This document shows, in pieces, positions 33,180 to 44,774 of a stretch of 64,000 nucleotides of DNA (position 1 is the stretch's first letter; each line of letters starts with the position of its first letter). This stretch comes from Vitellaria paradoxa (taxonomy: Eukaryota > Streptophyta > Magnoliopsida > Ericales > Sapotaceae). The stretch lies in the NCBI GenBank assembly GCA_019916065.1, contig CM034233.1, forward strand, positions 40,402,862 to 40,466,861, in the 5' to 3' direction. The translations under genes and the position numbers were made by a program. The notes under the pieces were generated by a model. The model ran no database searches and was not told the DNA's origin. It saw nothing but the letters and a program-made list of their open reading frames with translations.

Positions 33180-34260
33180 CATCCTTTGTTAATTGATTCA
33201 CCCTTTCTAGGACCAAGTCATGGACCTTGAACTCCATTGGTCTGAGTTTCTTACTGTTGTACTATTTTATTTTTTGTTGGTAGGCTGCTACTCTGACAAC
33301 TACACAGTCTTTTTTCCTCCAATAGATCCAGGTTAACTTCCATAGCTTCATCATTTACTTTCAGATTATAAAGCTCGACCCTTGGACTAGGCAGACCAAT
33401 TTCTATTAGGATTATTACTTCTGTTCCAAAGGTAAGGAAGAATGGGGTATACCCTGTGGGAGTTTGTTCGATCACTCAGTAGGCCCATATTATACTCAAT
33501 AGCTCGTCTACCCATACCTCCTTTGCTTTTTTGAGTCTCATTTTGATAATCTTCAAAAGGAATCTATTGGTCACTTCTACCTAGCCATTGGCTTAAGGAT
33601 GCTCTAAAGAGGAATAGTGATGATTGATGTTAAACTGTTTGCAAAGTTCATTGAACACTCGCCCTTCAAATTGCTTCTCGTTGTCCATAATCACTACCTT
33701 TGAGATTCTGAACCTACAAATTATGCCTTGCCATAGAAATTTCCTCATATTCTAGTTGGTTATATTTGGCAGTGCCTCGAATTTGGCCCACTTAGTGAAG
33801 TAGTTGATTGCTATTATAGTAAACTTGCGTTAACCCTTGCCTAAGGGGAAGAGACCAATGATGTCAATTCCCTATTGGACGAAACACTAAAGACTCTAGA
33901 TCAAGGTCAACTCCTAGGTCAAGAATCTCGTAATACTAGCAAACCTTTGGCACTTGTCACACTTTCTTACCAAATTTTGCGTATCCTTCTCTATGGTCAG
34001 CTAATAATATGTAGCTTATAGAACCTTCATGGCTAGCATCTTCCACCACGAGTGGTTGCCACAAATTCATTTGTGAATCTCCGTTAGGATGCAGTCTACT
34101 TCCTTCTCATTTGCACATCTAAGTAGTGGCATGGTATGACCCCTTCTATAGAGGATGCCATCAATTAGGGCGTACTTTATAGCCCAGTAGTGCATTCTTC
34201 TTCAGTCATTCTAGTCTGCTGGCAAGATTCCGTTCTCCAAATAGTCCCTAATTGGCTTAG
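33180..34260 (-). pseudogene. Element 3 integrase, broken
   Basis: The zinc domain lies at about 34130-33950. In the catalytic core GIDIIGLFP (about 33880-33850) keeps the first aspartate, VVIMDNEKQFEG (about 33705-33665) the second, and the ANG(stop)VEVT block (about 33590-33565) the glutamate. The C-terminal part is open at 33475-33251 with GYTPFFLTFGTEVI and EIGLPSPRVE, then LDLLEEKR, typical of Tat integrases. Stops and frame changes elsewhere. Confidence 0.85.
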
Positions 34261-34329
34261 CCCATAAAGTTTTATTCCTGATCAATTGTGCCTCTGATGT
34301 TTGGATGCTTAGAGAATTTAGTATTTCCA

Positions 34330-34850
34330 TCGGTATATTAGGATCTTCCTCCTTTGAAGAAGCTATTTTGTGAGCCGGTCAACCTCTTTATTTTTCAATT
34401 TAGGAACTCTCTCCAATGTTATCTTGAAAACTTTTCGAGCCAAGTCCTTTACCCTCTAGTAGTATTCCATAATGTTCTCTTTCCTAGCTTTGTACTCTGG
34501 CTAAACTTTCTCTACCACCAATTAGGAATCGCTTCTCAAAACTACTTGGTCTATCCCTATTCTTTGAGCTATCTGAAGGCCAGCTATAAGGGCTTCATAC
34601 TTCGCCTCACTGTTGGAAACTGGGAAACTGTAACACAAAGCATATTCAATCATATGTCCTTCAGGGGTTACTAGTACAATACCTACTCTGCTCGCATCTT
34701 GAGATGATGAACTGTTAACTTTTAGAACCTAGATCTGCTCTGAGCTATCCTCCTCGGGGTGGATGCTAGGCATAGTTGTGAATTCTACAATGAAATCTAT
34801 CACTGCCTGCCCTTTAACGGTTAGTCGAGGCCAATATTGGATATCAAACT
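34330..34850 (-). pseudogene. Element 3 second RNase H domain, broken
   Basis: Tat elements carry an extra archaeal-type RNase H between the first RNase H and integrase. On the - strand GIVLVTPEGHMIEYAL (about 34685-34635), SEAKYEALIAGLQIAQR (about 34620-34570) and IDQVVLRSDS (about 34560-34530) follow its expected order, with the aspartate of the last motif kept. The start of the domain was separated from its upstream neighbour by a solo LTR. Confidence 0.8.
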
Positions 34851-35332
34851 TGATTATACTTGAAAAGTGTAATTACAAACTCCACATTTTGACATTCATT
34901 AATACATTAGAGTAATTAACTTTGGAGTTTTATCATTATTTTATTACTTATAGCTTCTATCTTCTTAATTGCAGGGAAAAGGCTGAAATAATTGAGATTA
35001 GCAGTGATGAAAGTGGCTGCCGAGGAGGAAAAAATGGTCCGAAGTTCAAGATAGTTGAAGTGGTGTGCAGCTGAAGTTCTAGCTTGACACCTTGTCAGTA
35101 TTTTGACCATATATTTTCACTCACAATTCAGATTGACCTGATTCTTTTTAGGTTCGAAAGAAAACTCAAAGGGCTACAACTTTCGTGTTTTAGCTGAAGC
35201 CTGAATTAATCGTATTTGGGGTCAAAATCACATTGGAAGTTGAGGACAGAAAGCTGTTAGAAGAAAGAGATGACTTCAAGAGGAAGCAGAATTTGGGGAA
35301 TCAAGGTTTTGTGGACCAAACCCCCACCCAAA

Positions 35333-35344
35333 TGGTCCGGACCA
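35333..35344. repeat. Perfect palindrome TGGTCCGGACCA upstream of TATA in copy A
   Basis: A 12-bp perfect palindrome with a related GTGGACCA at 35311-35318, about 50-70 bp before the TATA boxes at 35390-35410. Confidence 0.75.
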
Positions 35345-35399
35345 CAGTATGCTAGGCGCGCGAGTTTAATTCTCATCTTTTAGGTTTCCTTATAACCCC

Positions 35400-35410
35400 T
35401 TTATAAACCC
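35400..35410 (+). promoter_or_regulatory. TATA box of solo LTR copy A
   Basis: TTTATAAACCC, preceded by a similar TTATAACCCC at 35390. It is followed by a leader that begins in the ordinary Athila manner. Confidence 0.5.
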
Positions 35411-36433
35411 TATTGCGCGACCAAACCAAAGGAGAGCCCTACTTTAGTTTTTCACTTTTTTTAAGAGTTTTAGATAGTTTTAGAGATTTTTAATGTTCGT
35501 AGAATGGTTTGAAGACTTTTTGGAGTTTGTGTAGGCTTCGTACAGCAATGATTGTTCATTCTTACGTTTTGGATTCGATTTTAGAGTACGTTTACCTTCA
35601 TTTTTGCTTTTAATAATATTGTTTCACTATTTTATTCATTAGATCTATTAAATATGAGTTTGTTGATTGCTTTCGTTTCGTTTAAAGTTATGTTAGCATA
35701 AAAACCCTAGTTCTTGATTCAACGAATCAAGGAAGGGTAGTTCATGACACACTATGGGATGCGCGTACTTCCCATGGTTTGCAAAAACTCATGCGTAGGG
35801 ATCTACTATTTTTTAAACCTATTTTAATTTGTTTCGAAAGCATTCGAAATTGAAAGCCTTTAACCACATTCACTGAAATCACTGGTGTGGATTTTTTATT
35901 ACAATTGGTTAACCATTTTTAGACAAATTAGAAATAGGATTCGAATTCAAATCCGATTTCGTTTGTTTGAAAAACTTTCGAAAACAAAAGTCTTTAACCA
36001 AATTTGTTGAAATCACTGGTATTGATTTTTGATTAAAACGTTCTCAATATTTTTTAAACAAACCCCTAATTCAGATTTGAACCCAAACATCCCATAGTGA
36101 AGTAATGAACTACTTGGAATTAAAAGTTGATTCAAGAACCTCTTTAATATCGTGTTTGTTATTTAATTTAAATTATAAGTTGATTTATTTGCTTTAAAAT
36201 TTAGAATAGATTGTTTGTTTGCACTTTAAAATTAAATTGAATTCCTATAATTAATATTCAATTCATTTAGAACCAAAAAAAAAAACTAAGTTTTATTAAT
36301 AAATTTTGTGAACAAGTCTGGAGCTTGTAACAAAGCCCTCCCTGTGGAGATGACCTCAGTTCTCACCGAGTAAAACTTCAACTGCTCTCTTGCACTTGAG
36401 AGGTAGAACTCGAACACATTTTAGGGTCGGTCA

Positions 36434-36614
36434 AAACTGTCTAAGCTCCACTAACCACTGGACCAACCTTTCTGAGGTCTCTGGTTTATGGAGGATATTT
36501 TTTAGCAGCTGGATAGTCAAAACTACTATCGTGTGTGCTTAGAAGTAAACTCTGAGCCTTCGAGCTATCATCACAAGAGTAAAGGCTAGCAACTCCATCT
36601 TCAGATACCATTCT
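36434..36614 (-). pseudogene. Element 3 RNase H, downstream piece between solo LTR and CACTA
   Basis: On the - strand the piece reads YLKMELLAFTLVMIARRLRV then a stop, AHTIVVLT and LKNILH, the second half of the first RNase H. The first half lies beyond the CACTA element, at 40086 onward. Leaving out the CACTA and one TCT copy joins both without a frame change. Confidence 0.85.
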
Positions 36615-36635
36615 TCCTGCAAGAAAATGTGCTTG

Positions 36636-37290
36636 CAGTGACAACAAAAGTTGTCACTGAAAGTATCGCTTTTGTCACAAAAACCTTTTAGTGACGACTG
36701 AATGTTGTCACTTATAGTCCCGTTGCTAAAACCTAATGTGATGATAATTTGTTATTGTCACAAAAACTTAGCTTTCAGTGACAAGCGCATGTTGTCACAG
36801 AAGGATTACTTTTTGTGACAATTAAACCCGTCACTAATTGATATTTTTAGTAACACAAAATCTTGTTACAGAATCCTATAAAGTTGTCACTATAGATTTT
36901 TTCTATTTTTTTGAAATTAAAAAATTTATTTTTTTTAGTGACGATATATGTTGTCACTAAAATGTGTAACAGTTACGAGTGATTGCGTTGTCACAAAATG
37001 CATTACCAGTGACACTATTATATTTTGTCACTGAATTATGCAATAGTAACAGATGATTTTGTTGTTACAAAAACTATAGCCAGTGGCAATCTTATATGTT
37101 GTCACAAGAGGTACATAATAGTAACGGATAATTTCGTTGTCACAATAAATATGTCAAGTGACAATATCTTCTGTCACAAGTAATGTGCTTGGTATATAAC
37201 AAATACAAGATAAAGTGACAATTATTTTATCGCCACTTCACTTCTTTATTTATTTATTTTTTTTTTTTTTTTTTGGTGACAAATATCTTT
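36636..37290. repeat. Left subterminal AGTGACAA/TTGTCACT repeats of the CACTA element
   Basis: The 8-mer and one-base variants recur every 20-50 bp in both orientations. Equivalent repeats fill the right end. Confidence 0.85.
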
Positions 37291-38791
37291 GCCATTTTGA
37301 ATAATTTGCAATTTTACATTAAACTTTATAATTTAAAATTTTTAGGTTTAAAGTTACTTCTAGCTAGTAAATAACTTTTAATAAAGAAATTTAAGTAAAT
37401 AAAATGCATATGTTATATAAAAATTTAAAAGTCTCCAGTACATAAATTTGTCATAATAATAGCTAATAAAAAGTTTTACTGTACTCCAATGATGATTATC
37501 TCTACTGTACTACAAATAATGATAAAGGCATAATAGAAAATATTTGAAATTAAATATCCTAAAGTTGCCAGAAGCAGCTTCAAACCGGCAATATCATCAA
37601 GCATCCTTCAAGCATCCTGTAAAAAAAAAAAAATCAACATACAAAAGAAAAAGTAAGTATTCAGCATGTTTTATATTAAGCATGCTTAATTCTAACGTAA
37701 GCGAAATTAAAAATTTTCAAATTAAAAAAAAATTAATCATGTAAATAGTGAGTCATGATCAAGTATATGTAATAAATGCATTACTAGTAAGCCGATATAC
37801 AACCACTTGGTATTTATCTGAAAATCTATCCATAATAGAAAATGTGAACACTTCATCCAACAAAAAAAATAATAATAATTCAGAAATCTTTTTTCTTTTT
37901 TAGGTAAGTAAAATTCAGAAATCTTTGTAACCATACTTTGACCTTTTTGGAGCACAAGACCCATTCTTCTCTTGGGCATGTGTTTCATACATATCACACA
38001 CCACTAAGGAAACAAGTATGCAAAGATCTTTTTAGGGATTGATGCTTTTGATAATTTTCTTAACTTCACTGCCAGTGTATTCCTGCTTTTGATTTGCTTG
38101 TCCTTTTTGACAGGGTGATTATGTTAATTTTTTGTGTGCTGCACGGGAGTTCATCTCAAGGATTTCTAATTCGTTAAGGGCTCACAAATTTAAATTGTAG
38201 TGTTGTCCTTGAAAATATTTAGCTTTTATAGTTGCATGAATATTGTTTGGGGTGTTTGCTTTTAATGAAAGGACTTTTATGACTAGTGTACGCAATTTTT
38301 TTTTTCCTTGTACAATTAGACCATCTGCAATTATGTCTACAAAACATATAAAGTGACAAATCTGCACTAGCCAAAGATGCTATTTTGGTGGTTGAACTAT
38401 ATAATGATTTTCATAACTAAAGCGCTTTTCATTTAGTGGATGTCTCTTGCCTTATCATATGGAACCTATTGTTAGTATTAGAAGTTTCTTAGCTAATTAG
38501 TTGAGACTTTCAATGAATAAGTTGAAGATATAGAATAGAGAAGAATGAAAAACTTGATAATTGAGTTAATGATCAATGAAAAAAATTAGCCTTTCATCTG
38601 TACTTCAGTTAAGTATAAAAAATAGGGCAACCAAGTACATGTGCTTAAATTACAAAAATACCCACTCAAAACTAATTAACACTCTCCCTCAAGCTAGAGC
38701 ATCAAATATGCCTAGCTTGGAGTAATCAGATTGCCAATCAGGTTAGAATTGTAAATCTCTCAATTTTTTATTGGTCTAAATAGAAACTACC

Positions 38792-38906
38792 AAGTGTGGT
38801 CTATAACTCAGTGGTTAAGAGCCTCTCTTGCCCGCTCATGACTCAAGTTCGAGTCTTCCCCCTCCCTCTTATAAAAAAAATTTTACTTTTCAAAAAAAAA
38901 AAAAGG
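38792..38906 (+). mobile_element. tRNA-derived SINE, 115 bp
   Basis: It has RNA polymerase III promoter boxes: an A box in TATAACTCAGTGG (38802-38814) and a B box in AGTTCGAGTCT (38846-38856), spaced 32 bp apart as in tRNA genes. An A-rich tail ends it. A perfect 13-bp target duplication AATAGAAACTACC lies at 38779-38791 and 38907-38919. Non-coding, it needs LINE enzymes to move. It sits inside the CACTA element. Confidence 0.9.
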
Positions 38907-39379
38907 AATAGAAACTACCTTTTCCTATATAAACTAATGCCTGTCTACAACAAATGAAATTTTTGTTTTATAATACTTAAACTTACTTTTCTTTTTCAGC
39001 ATATATTGTTCAAAAGAGTGCTGGAATGCAAGGTTCCTCTAAAAATATCAAAATTTCTGTAAGTAAAGCAAAGGCTAATAAAGAGGCTTGGAAGTCATTC
39101 TCAAATACAATCTAGGCACCCTCAAACCAATAGAATGCATAATCCTTTGAGTTGCTTTTACGATAAATCAAACAAAAGAGAAGGGCCCAAACAATACACA
39201 ATAATTCCATAACTCAGATCAAGCAAATAGATTCAAACACAAACTAATTTTACATAAATAACAACTTAACAATAAACCCCAAAAATTAAAAACAAATAAT
39301 CATATGTACACAAAGATAAATTCTAGGGTTCATATGTATAAACAAACATACATAAGTGACAAAGAGAAAGGAAGAGGTT

Positions 39380-39620
39380 GGGACCTGGAGAGAGGAGGTA
39401 AGGAGAACAACCGACGACAGAAGGGCGAGTAGAAGAACGAATGTGTCATTGGCTTGGGTTTGAGGCTGGTTGCGATGGTGGCATGTTGAGTGCCGAAGGA
39501 CGGTGGTGTCCCTAGCAAGGCTTTGAGGCTGGCTGCGGTGGAGGTGCGTTGAGTGCCGAAGAACGAAGGTGCCGCCGGCTGGGCTTCGAGGTTGAAGCTC
39601 TCGCGGCTGGCGGTTTAATT
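39380..39620. repeat. GC-rich tandem duplication in the CACTA interior
   Basis: A unit of about 63 bp (TTTGAGGCTGG(T/C)TGCG, then GTTGAGTGCCGAAG(G/A)ACG) is present twice, at about 39460-39522 and 39523-39585, in an island much richer in G+C than its surroundings. It may be a leader or CpG-rich promoter left from the parent transposon, or captured sequence. I cannot tell which. Confidence 0.6.
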
Positions 39621-39754
39621 TTACTTTGTGAATTTTGGATTTTGGGAGGGCAATAAGTAAAGAAGAAAGTACAGGTGTCGGGGTTTAATTTAAGTTTTAA
39701 ATGTTTAATTAATAAGATTATTTATTTTTTAATAATTATTTGTAAAATTTTATT

Positions 39755-40060
39755 TTTGTGACAATAAAATTTGTCACTAAATATGTTTTAGTAATGTAAA
39801 AAATAATTTATCACAATAGAAAATTTTAATCCCGTCAAAGTGATTTTTTTTTTTTTTGCACCAATCCTTCTCCTAACTTTCAATGACGAGATTCAGTGAC
39901 AACAAAATAATTTTCTCACTAAATATTAATCCTTCAGTGACAATTTATATTCCTTGTCACAAAAAAATTATAAAATATATTTTTAGTGACAACAAAAAAA
40001 ATTTGTCACTAAAATAATATTTATTGTGACAAGATTTTTCTCTGTCACAGAAAACTTGTC
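39755..40060. repeat. Right subterminal AGTGACAA/TTGTCACT repeats of the CACTA element
   Basis: Mirror set of the left subterminal repeats, ending next to the CACTACAAG terminus. Confidence 0.85.
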
Positions 40061-40085
40061 ACTATAGCCTGTTTTTCTTGTAGTG

Positions 40086-41330
40086 TCTTCCACCCTTCTG
40101 AGTGCTTTGTTGGTATAATAAACCGACGTCTACATCCTGTTTTCTTCCTTTACCAATGCTAAGCTTATTACTGTGGCAGACACTGCTAAGTAAAGGTAGA
40201 GCTTTTCTCTAGAGATTATCCTACTGAGCAGCAAAACTGCCCCCAAGTATTGTTTTAGCTGTTGAAAAGCCACTTCACATTCTTAGTCCATTTGAATGCC
40301 CTCCTAAGGATCTTGAAGAATGGGAGGCACTTATCTGATGATCTTGAAATAAACCTATTCAGGGCAACAATCTGGCCTACTAATCTTTATACCTCCTTAG
40401 TTGTCCTAAGGGATTGCATTTCTAGGATGACTTGGACTTTCTCTAGATTTCATTCAATGCCCCTATTAGGGATCATGAAGCCGAGGAACTTCCCAGAAGC
40501 TACCCTAAAACTGCAGTTAGCAAGATTTAGCTTCATCCTGAACTTCCTGAGGGTGTTGAACGTCTCTTCCAAATCCCCCACATGGTTCGTTGCTTGCTTG
40601 CTTTTTACTAGTATATCATCAATGTAGATCTCCACATTTTGTTTGATCTAAGACTTAAACATAAAATTCACCAACCTTTGATATGTGGCTCTTACATTCT
40701 TAAGATTAAAAGGCATGACCTCATAATAGTACAGGCCTCGATGAGTGATAAAGTCAGTGTGCTCTTAGTCTCGCTTGGCCATTTTGATCTAGTTATAACA
40801 TGAAAAAGCATCCATAAAAGAAAGTACCTGGTGACTGGCCGTGGAATTTACCAGTAAATTAATTGCAGGCAAAGGGAAACTGTCCTTAGAGCAAGCCTTA
40901 TTGAGATCAGAGAAATCTACACACATCCTCCACTTTCCATTTGACTTTTTGGCCACCACTATGTTAGATAGATAACTAGGTCAGGTAATGGACCTCCTTG
41001 ATGAACATAGCTTTCAATAGCTTCTCTACTTCTTACGCTACTACCTCGTTGCATTTGGAAGTGAATACCTTCTTTTTTATTTCATCGGCTAAGCTCCTGT
41101 GAATATATTCGGGTGATGCGCCATTACCTTAGTGTTGATGCTGGGCATATCTTCATGGGACCAGGCAAAGACCTAAGTGTTCTTCCTAAAAAACTCCCTG
41201 AGCTCCTATTTCTATTCTTCTAAAGCTCCAGCCCCTATTTTGATGGCCCTTTTCAGCTCGAGTTCTCCTACCACAACCTCTTCTAGGTAGTCTCCTAGTT
41301 TCTTTCTCCTCAATTCTTCTTCATCTTATA
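40086..41330 (-). pseudogene. Element 3 reverse transcriptase and start of RNase H
   Basis: RT catalytic box MEIYIDDILVKSK (about 40635-40597) is intact and is followed by LEETFNTLRKFRMKLN and GKFLGFMI, the Tat pattern. The upstream palm and fingers (about 41300-40650) are readable in pieces with stops. RNase H begins near 40250 and is cut at 40085 by the CACTA element just after VYYTNKALRRVEE. Confidence 0.85.
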
Positions 41331-41409
41331 CTTCCAACTCCTTGATGACCAAGGCTTCTCGATTGGTGTCCCTATTCAAGAAAGATACATAACATTCCCG
41401 TGCTGCCCT

Positions 41410-41790
41410 CTAAATTTCTTTCATGTAACCAATTCTTTGCTTAATTGGGAACTTGATACGGAGGGGGTAAGTGGAAGTAACCGCTTTGGGCCCCTTATTG
41501 AGAATGGCATTATATGCTAAAGGGTAATCTACCACCAAAAAATTGACAATCTTAGTAGCCTGCTCAAGCTCAGCTCCCAAGGTGACTGGAAGAGTGACGG
41601 ATCTGAGTGGTACTACTCGGTTTCCTGCAAAACCAATCAACTGCGAATAGATTAGGTGTAACTTATCTTTCCTAATCTCCATCTTTTTGAATGCCTTCCA
41701 ATATAAGATGTCAACCGAGCTCCTGCAATCCACCAAAATTCTTCATATTTGTAAGTTGGCTACGATAGCTGATATGACAAGTGGGTGTGA
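41410..41790 (-). pseudogene. Element 3 protease
   Basis: A 108-codon open frame with VDCRSSVDILYWKAFKKM at its start, where the family has VD.GSS.D.L, so the active-site glycine is arginine. SVTLPVTLG, VNFLVVD and YNAILNKG follow in the usual order of Tat proteases. It lies between gag and RT. Confidence 0.8.
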
Positions 41791-43263
41791 ATGGCTCAGT
41801 TCAGTGGCCTCATCCTCCATGAAAGTAATTGGGTCTGAATCCAACTTAGTCTTCTTACTTGATTGCCCAGTGGACATTACCTTTTGATCTTTCTTCAGCT
41901 CCCGAACATATTTCTTTTGTGTTGATAAGGATTCGCTCCCCTTGTAAATCCTCCAAAGATGACTTTAATCTCATCCATGGGGTGCTGATTCTGTTGCCCC
42001 CCGAGGGGACTTCCCCCAGGGGGGCTTTCCCGAGCTGGGCTTCTTTGACCACCTCACTTATCCTATCCCTGGTTGGCGATAAATCTATTGTACTTTCCCT
42101 TTTCTAATAAGTTCCTCTACTAGCCTTTTCAAATCGAAGCAGTTTTCTATATTGTGCCTATATTCCTTATAGAATAAGAAGTACTTAGACTTATACCTTG
42201 ACTTGGTGGGGCCCTAAACTCTTTGGGCTATCTAAAATCAGGTCATCCTTAATTGCATAAAAGACCTGCTCTAAGTTTGTGTTAAAAGGGGTGAAGTCCT
42301 TGTCCAAGTCAACAAATTTGGGCCTTTTCTCCTCCGTTCGGTGCTTTAGCATGGAAGTCCTAGGAGGCTTTGAATCTTTAAGCTCTTTCAAGTCATTTTG
42401 CCTTTTCTTTTCCAGGTGAGAATTGCTTATTTTGGTATGGCGTCGTGCCTTCGTCGCATCTTCTGCGTTCATATGTTTCTGAGCCTACAACATCAAATTG
42501 GTCATCGTCTCTAGCGGGTTTTTTGTTAGCGAGAAAGCAAACCTACCAAACTTAAGGCCACTTAAAGCAATAAGCGCCACTTCTTCATCTACTTCAATGA
42601 TCTCGAGTATCCCACGGTTAAATTTATTGACATACTCCCTGAGGGAGTTGTCCTTCCCCTGTCTAATCGTTAACATGTGGCGGTGGGTTTCCTCTACCTT
42701 CGACCAACAATGAAGTGTGATACAAACAATTTGTAGAACTATTTAAAGTTGTCGATCAATCCGGGCTTGATCTTATTATACCACATATGGGTTAGCCCCT
42801 TCAAAGTGATTGAAAAGGCTCATACTTAATCCCATCTAGAATTGCCTAGAGATCTATTACTGAATTATATGTGTCCAGATAATCAATAGGATTCACGGTA
42901 CCGTTGTAGGACTCCGCCATCGACATTTTGAACTTTGGTGGTAAGGGACATTCCATTATCACTGGGGCAAAAGGAGTGCCCATTTTGTCGACCAAATCAT
43001 CCACTGCATTAGGAACTCGCATTGTTGCCAACATTTCATTAACCTAGGCTTGCATAGCCTAAACCGCTGGTCAACCACTGCTGTGTTCTCAGTTCTCTTA
43101 ACTTCCACTTTGATGCGCAAGGGAATGGTGCGGCTATTTGCTCCATCTTCTACGACCACACTGTTCCTCTGCCGAGGGGCTAGCATGCACTGGCTTGGGT
43201 CATCGTTCTCCTCGATGGCCCCACCTTCGTTAGCATCGTTTTGGGTTTGGCCCCATTATTGTC
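41791..43263 (-). pseudogene. Element 3 gag, broken
   Basis: Open pieces lie at 43034-42846, 42676-42485, 42472-42191 and 42052-41855, in more than one frame. The piece MLTIRQGKDNSLREYVNKFN (from about 42676), with the ALSGLKFGRFAFSL block, is the Tat Gag core, which builds the particle. A basic, charged segment follows (about 42450-42330). Its upstream part was separated from the leader by solo LTR copy B. Confidence 0.8.
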
Positions 43264-44774
43264 TGATTACACTTGAAAAATGTAATTACAAGTCTTAAAT
43301 TAAGTCATAAAACATGCATTCATCAATTAATTGGGAGAGATTTTATTTACTTTAAGTTATAATGGTTTCTATTCTTAAAATGCAGAGAAACAATAAAAAA
43401 TAGTGAGATTATCGAGGATGAAAAGGATAAAAATGATGAAAGTTTCTTCATCGTTCAAGTTCAAACATGTAGACATTCAACTCAGATAGCAGCAAAGTAA
43501 CTATGGAAGAAACTGAAGAAAATATCGAAGACATACAAAATTTAGCTTTACTGTCCGAACGGGAATATGGTGTCAAGATGCCATTTTCTAGTAGCAAAGT
43601 GGTTTTACACTTGGAAAATTTTTAGATTTTTAATTTTAAATTTTTGTTCTTGTCGTTTGAACGCCAGTTTGCCGTCCGGACGCAGCAGTCCAGACTCAAC
43701 CCATGTTTTCTATTTCAGTCTAGAGTATTGCTATATATATATATATTCTTGTTATTCAGACTTTAAACACAGCCATTCATATTCACTTTTCATAGCGTAG
43801 GGTTTAGTTTTTATAGCTTTTCATACCTTATTTTCATGTTTTCAAGAATTGGATCAAACGTTTATTCATCAAACATTCTACAGAACTAATAAAGTTCAGG
43901 GTTTTCTTAATGTCATTCATTTCTTTTAAGTTGTTCTTTTCTTTTTATTGTTTTTGTTTGATTATGATTATGCTAGCTTGATTTTCTTTCCCGATTCAAC
44001 CCATTAATGATGGGTAGGTTATTATTTAACAATTGAATGCCTTGCGAACCTTCCATGTAGGGTTAAACTTACATGTTAGGGTTTCTATTTTCTGAACTAA
44101 TTTGTTTTGATTCAAAAACTTTCAAAAACACATAATATTGATCACATTTTCTTAAAATCTCTAATGCTATTATATGATTAAGATGGTTATATATATATTT
44201 TTTAAATCAAATAAATCAAGTTTAGACCAAAGACGAAATAATAGAATATTTTTTCTAGTTTTCCTTTTCTAAACGTGAATTCAAAAATGAACTTTGGAAA
44301 ATTTTATTTTAATGATAACATCTTCCGGTTTATTTTCCTAAATGTGAAACTTAAACTGAGATAAAACTTGCATTCAATTGAAGAATAAATAACCTACCCG
44401 AATTTGTTAGTTGACTCAAGATATTTTATTCATTATTTGTTAAGAATTTATTCACATTGCTTGCTTTATTTCAATTTGTTTTCTTTATTAGGGTTATCTG
44501 GATTACATTTAGATTGTTTAATCTTAGTTTAGTAATTTAATTTTTTATTTTATTTTTTTGGTTAAGTTTCTAGAATCAAACATGAAACGCTTGATATCTC
44601 AACCCAAATTTACTTTTCTGCACACGAAAACCTACAATAGCTGAACTTAAAAAACTTAGATTTCGGAAACACTAGCTTCCCTGAGAATTCGATACTTGGT
44701 CTCACTAGGATTAAACCACACTGTACCCTCTTACACTTGGCAAGTATTTTAATAGTAATTATTTAGAGCAGTCA
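43264..44774 (+). mobile_element. Solo LTR of an Athila-like element (copy B)
   Basis: It starts TGATTACACTTGAAAAATG, ends AGAGCAGTCA and has the Athila-type end (TCCCTGAGAATTCGATACTT, then CTCACTAGG, about 44680-44710). Flanks are TTGTC (43259-43263) and TTGCT (44775-44779), a target duplication with two changes. No internal region. A TATA run lies at about 43733-43745. Confidence 0.8.
43673..43682. repeat. Perfect palindrome CGTCCGGACG upstream of TATA in copy B
   Basis: Related words ACTGTCCGAACGG (about 43551) and CAGTCCAGAC (43686-43695) make a small cluster ending about 40 bp before the TATA run. Confidence 0.75.

Larger units (their letters stand above)
34851..36433 (+). mobile_element. 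Solo LTR of an Athila-like element (copy A)
   Basis: It starts TGATTATACTTGAAAAGTG, ends GGTCGGTCA and is flanked by the 5-bp duplication AAACT (34846-34850 and 36434-36438). No internal region is present, so unequal recombination between LTRs is the likely origin. Its end region (CCCTGTGGA then GACCTCAGTTCTCACCGAGT, about 36341-36372) is the typical plant Athila LTR 3' end. Excising it together with one duplication rejoins the - strand RNase H frame. TATA boxes lie at about 35390 and 35400-35410. Confidence 0.9.
36615..40085. mobile_element. CACTA transposon, non-autonomous
   Basis: The right end is CACTACAAGAAAAAC (read on the - strand from 40085). The left end TCCTGCAAGAAAATG is a decayed version: the first 31 bases of the ends align without gaps with 20 matches. 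The 3-bp duplication TCT is at 36612-36614 and 40086-40088, as CACTA elements make. Subterminal repeats AGTGACAA/TTGTCACT fill both ends (36636-37290 and 39755-40060) in both orientations, the presumed transposase-binding sites. At 3.5 kb, with no transposase motif found, it depends on another element. The changed left terminus would hinder movement. Confidence 0.9.

Noticed and set aside
38802..38856. A tRNA gene
   Set aside because: A and B boxes are present but the cloverleaf stems do not form convincingly; A-tail and 13-bp target duplication show it is a SINE.
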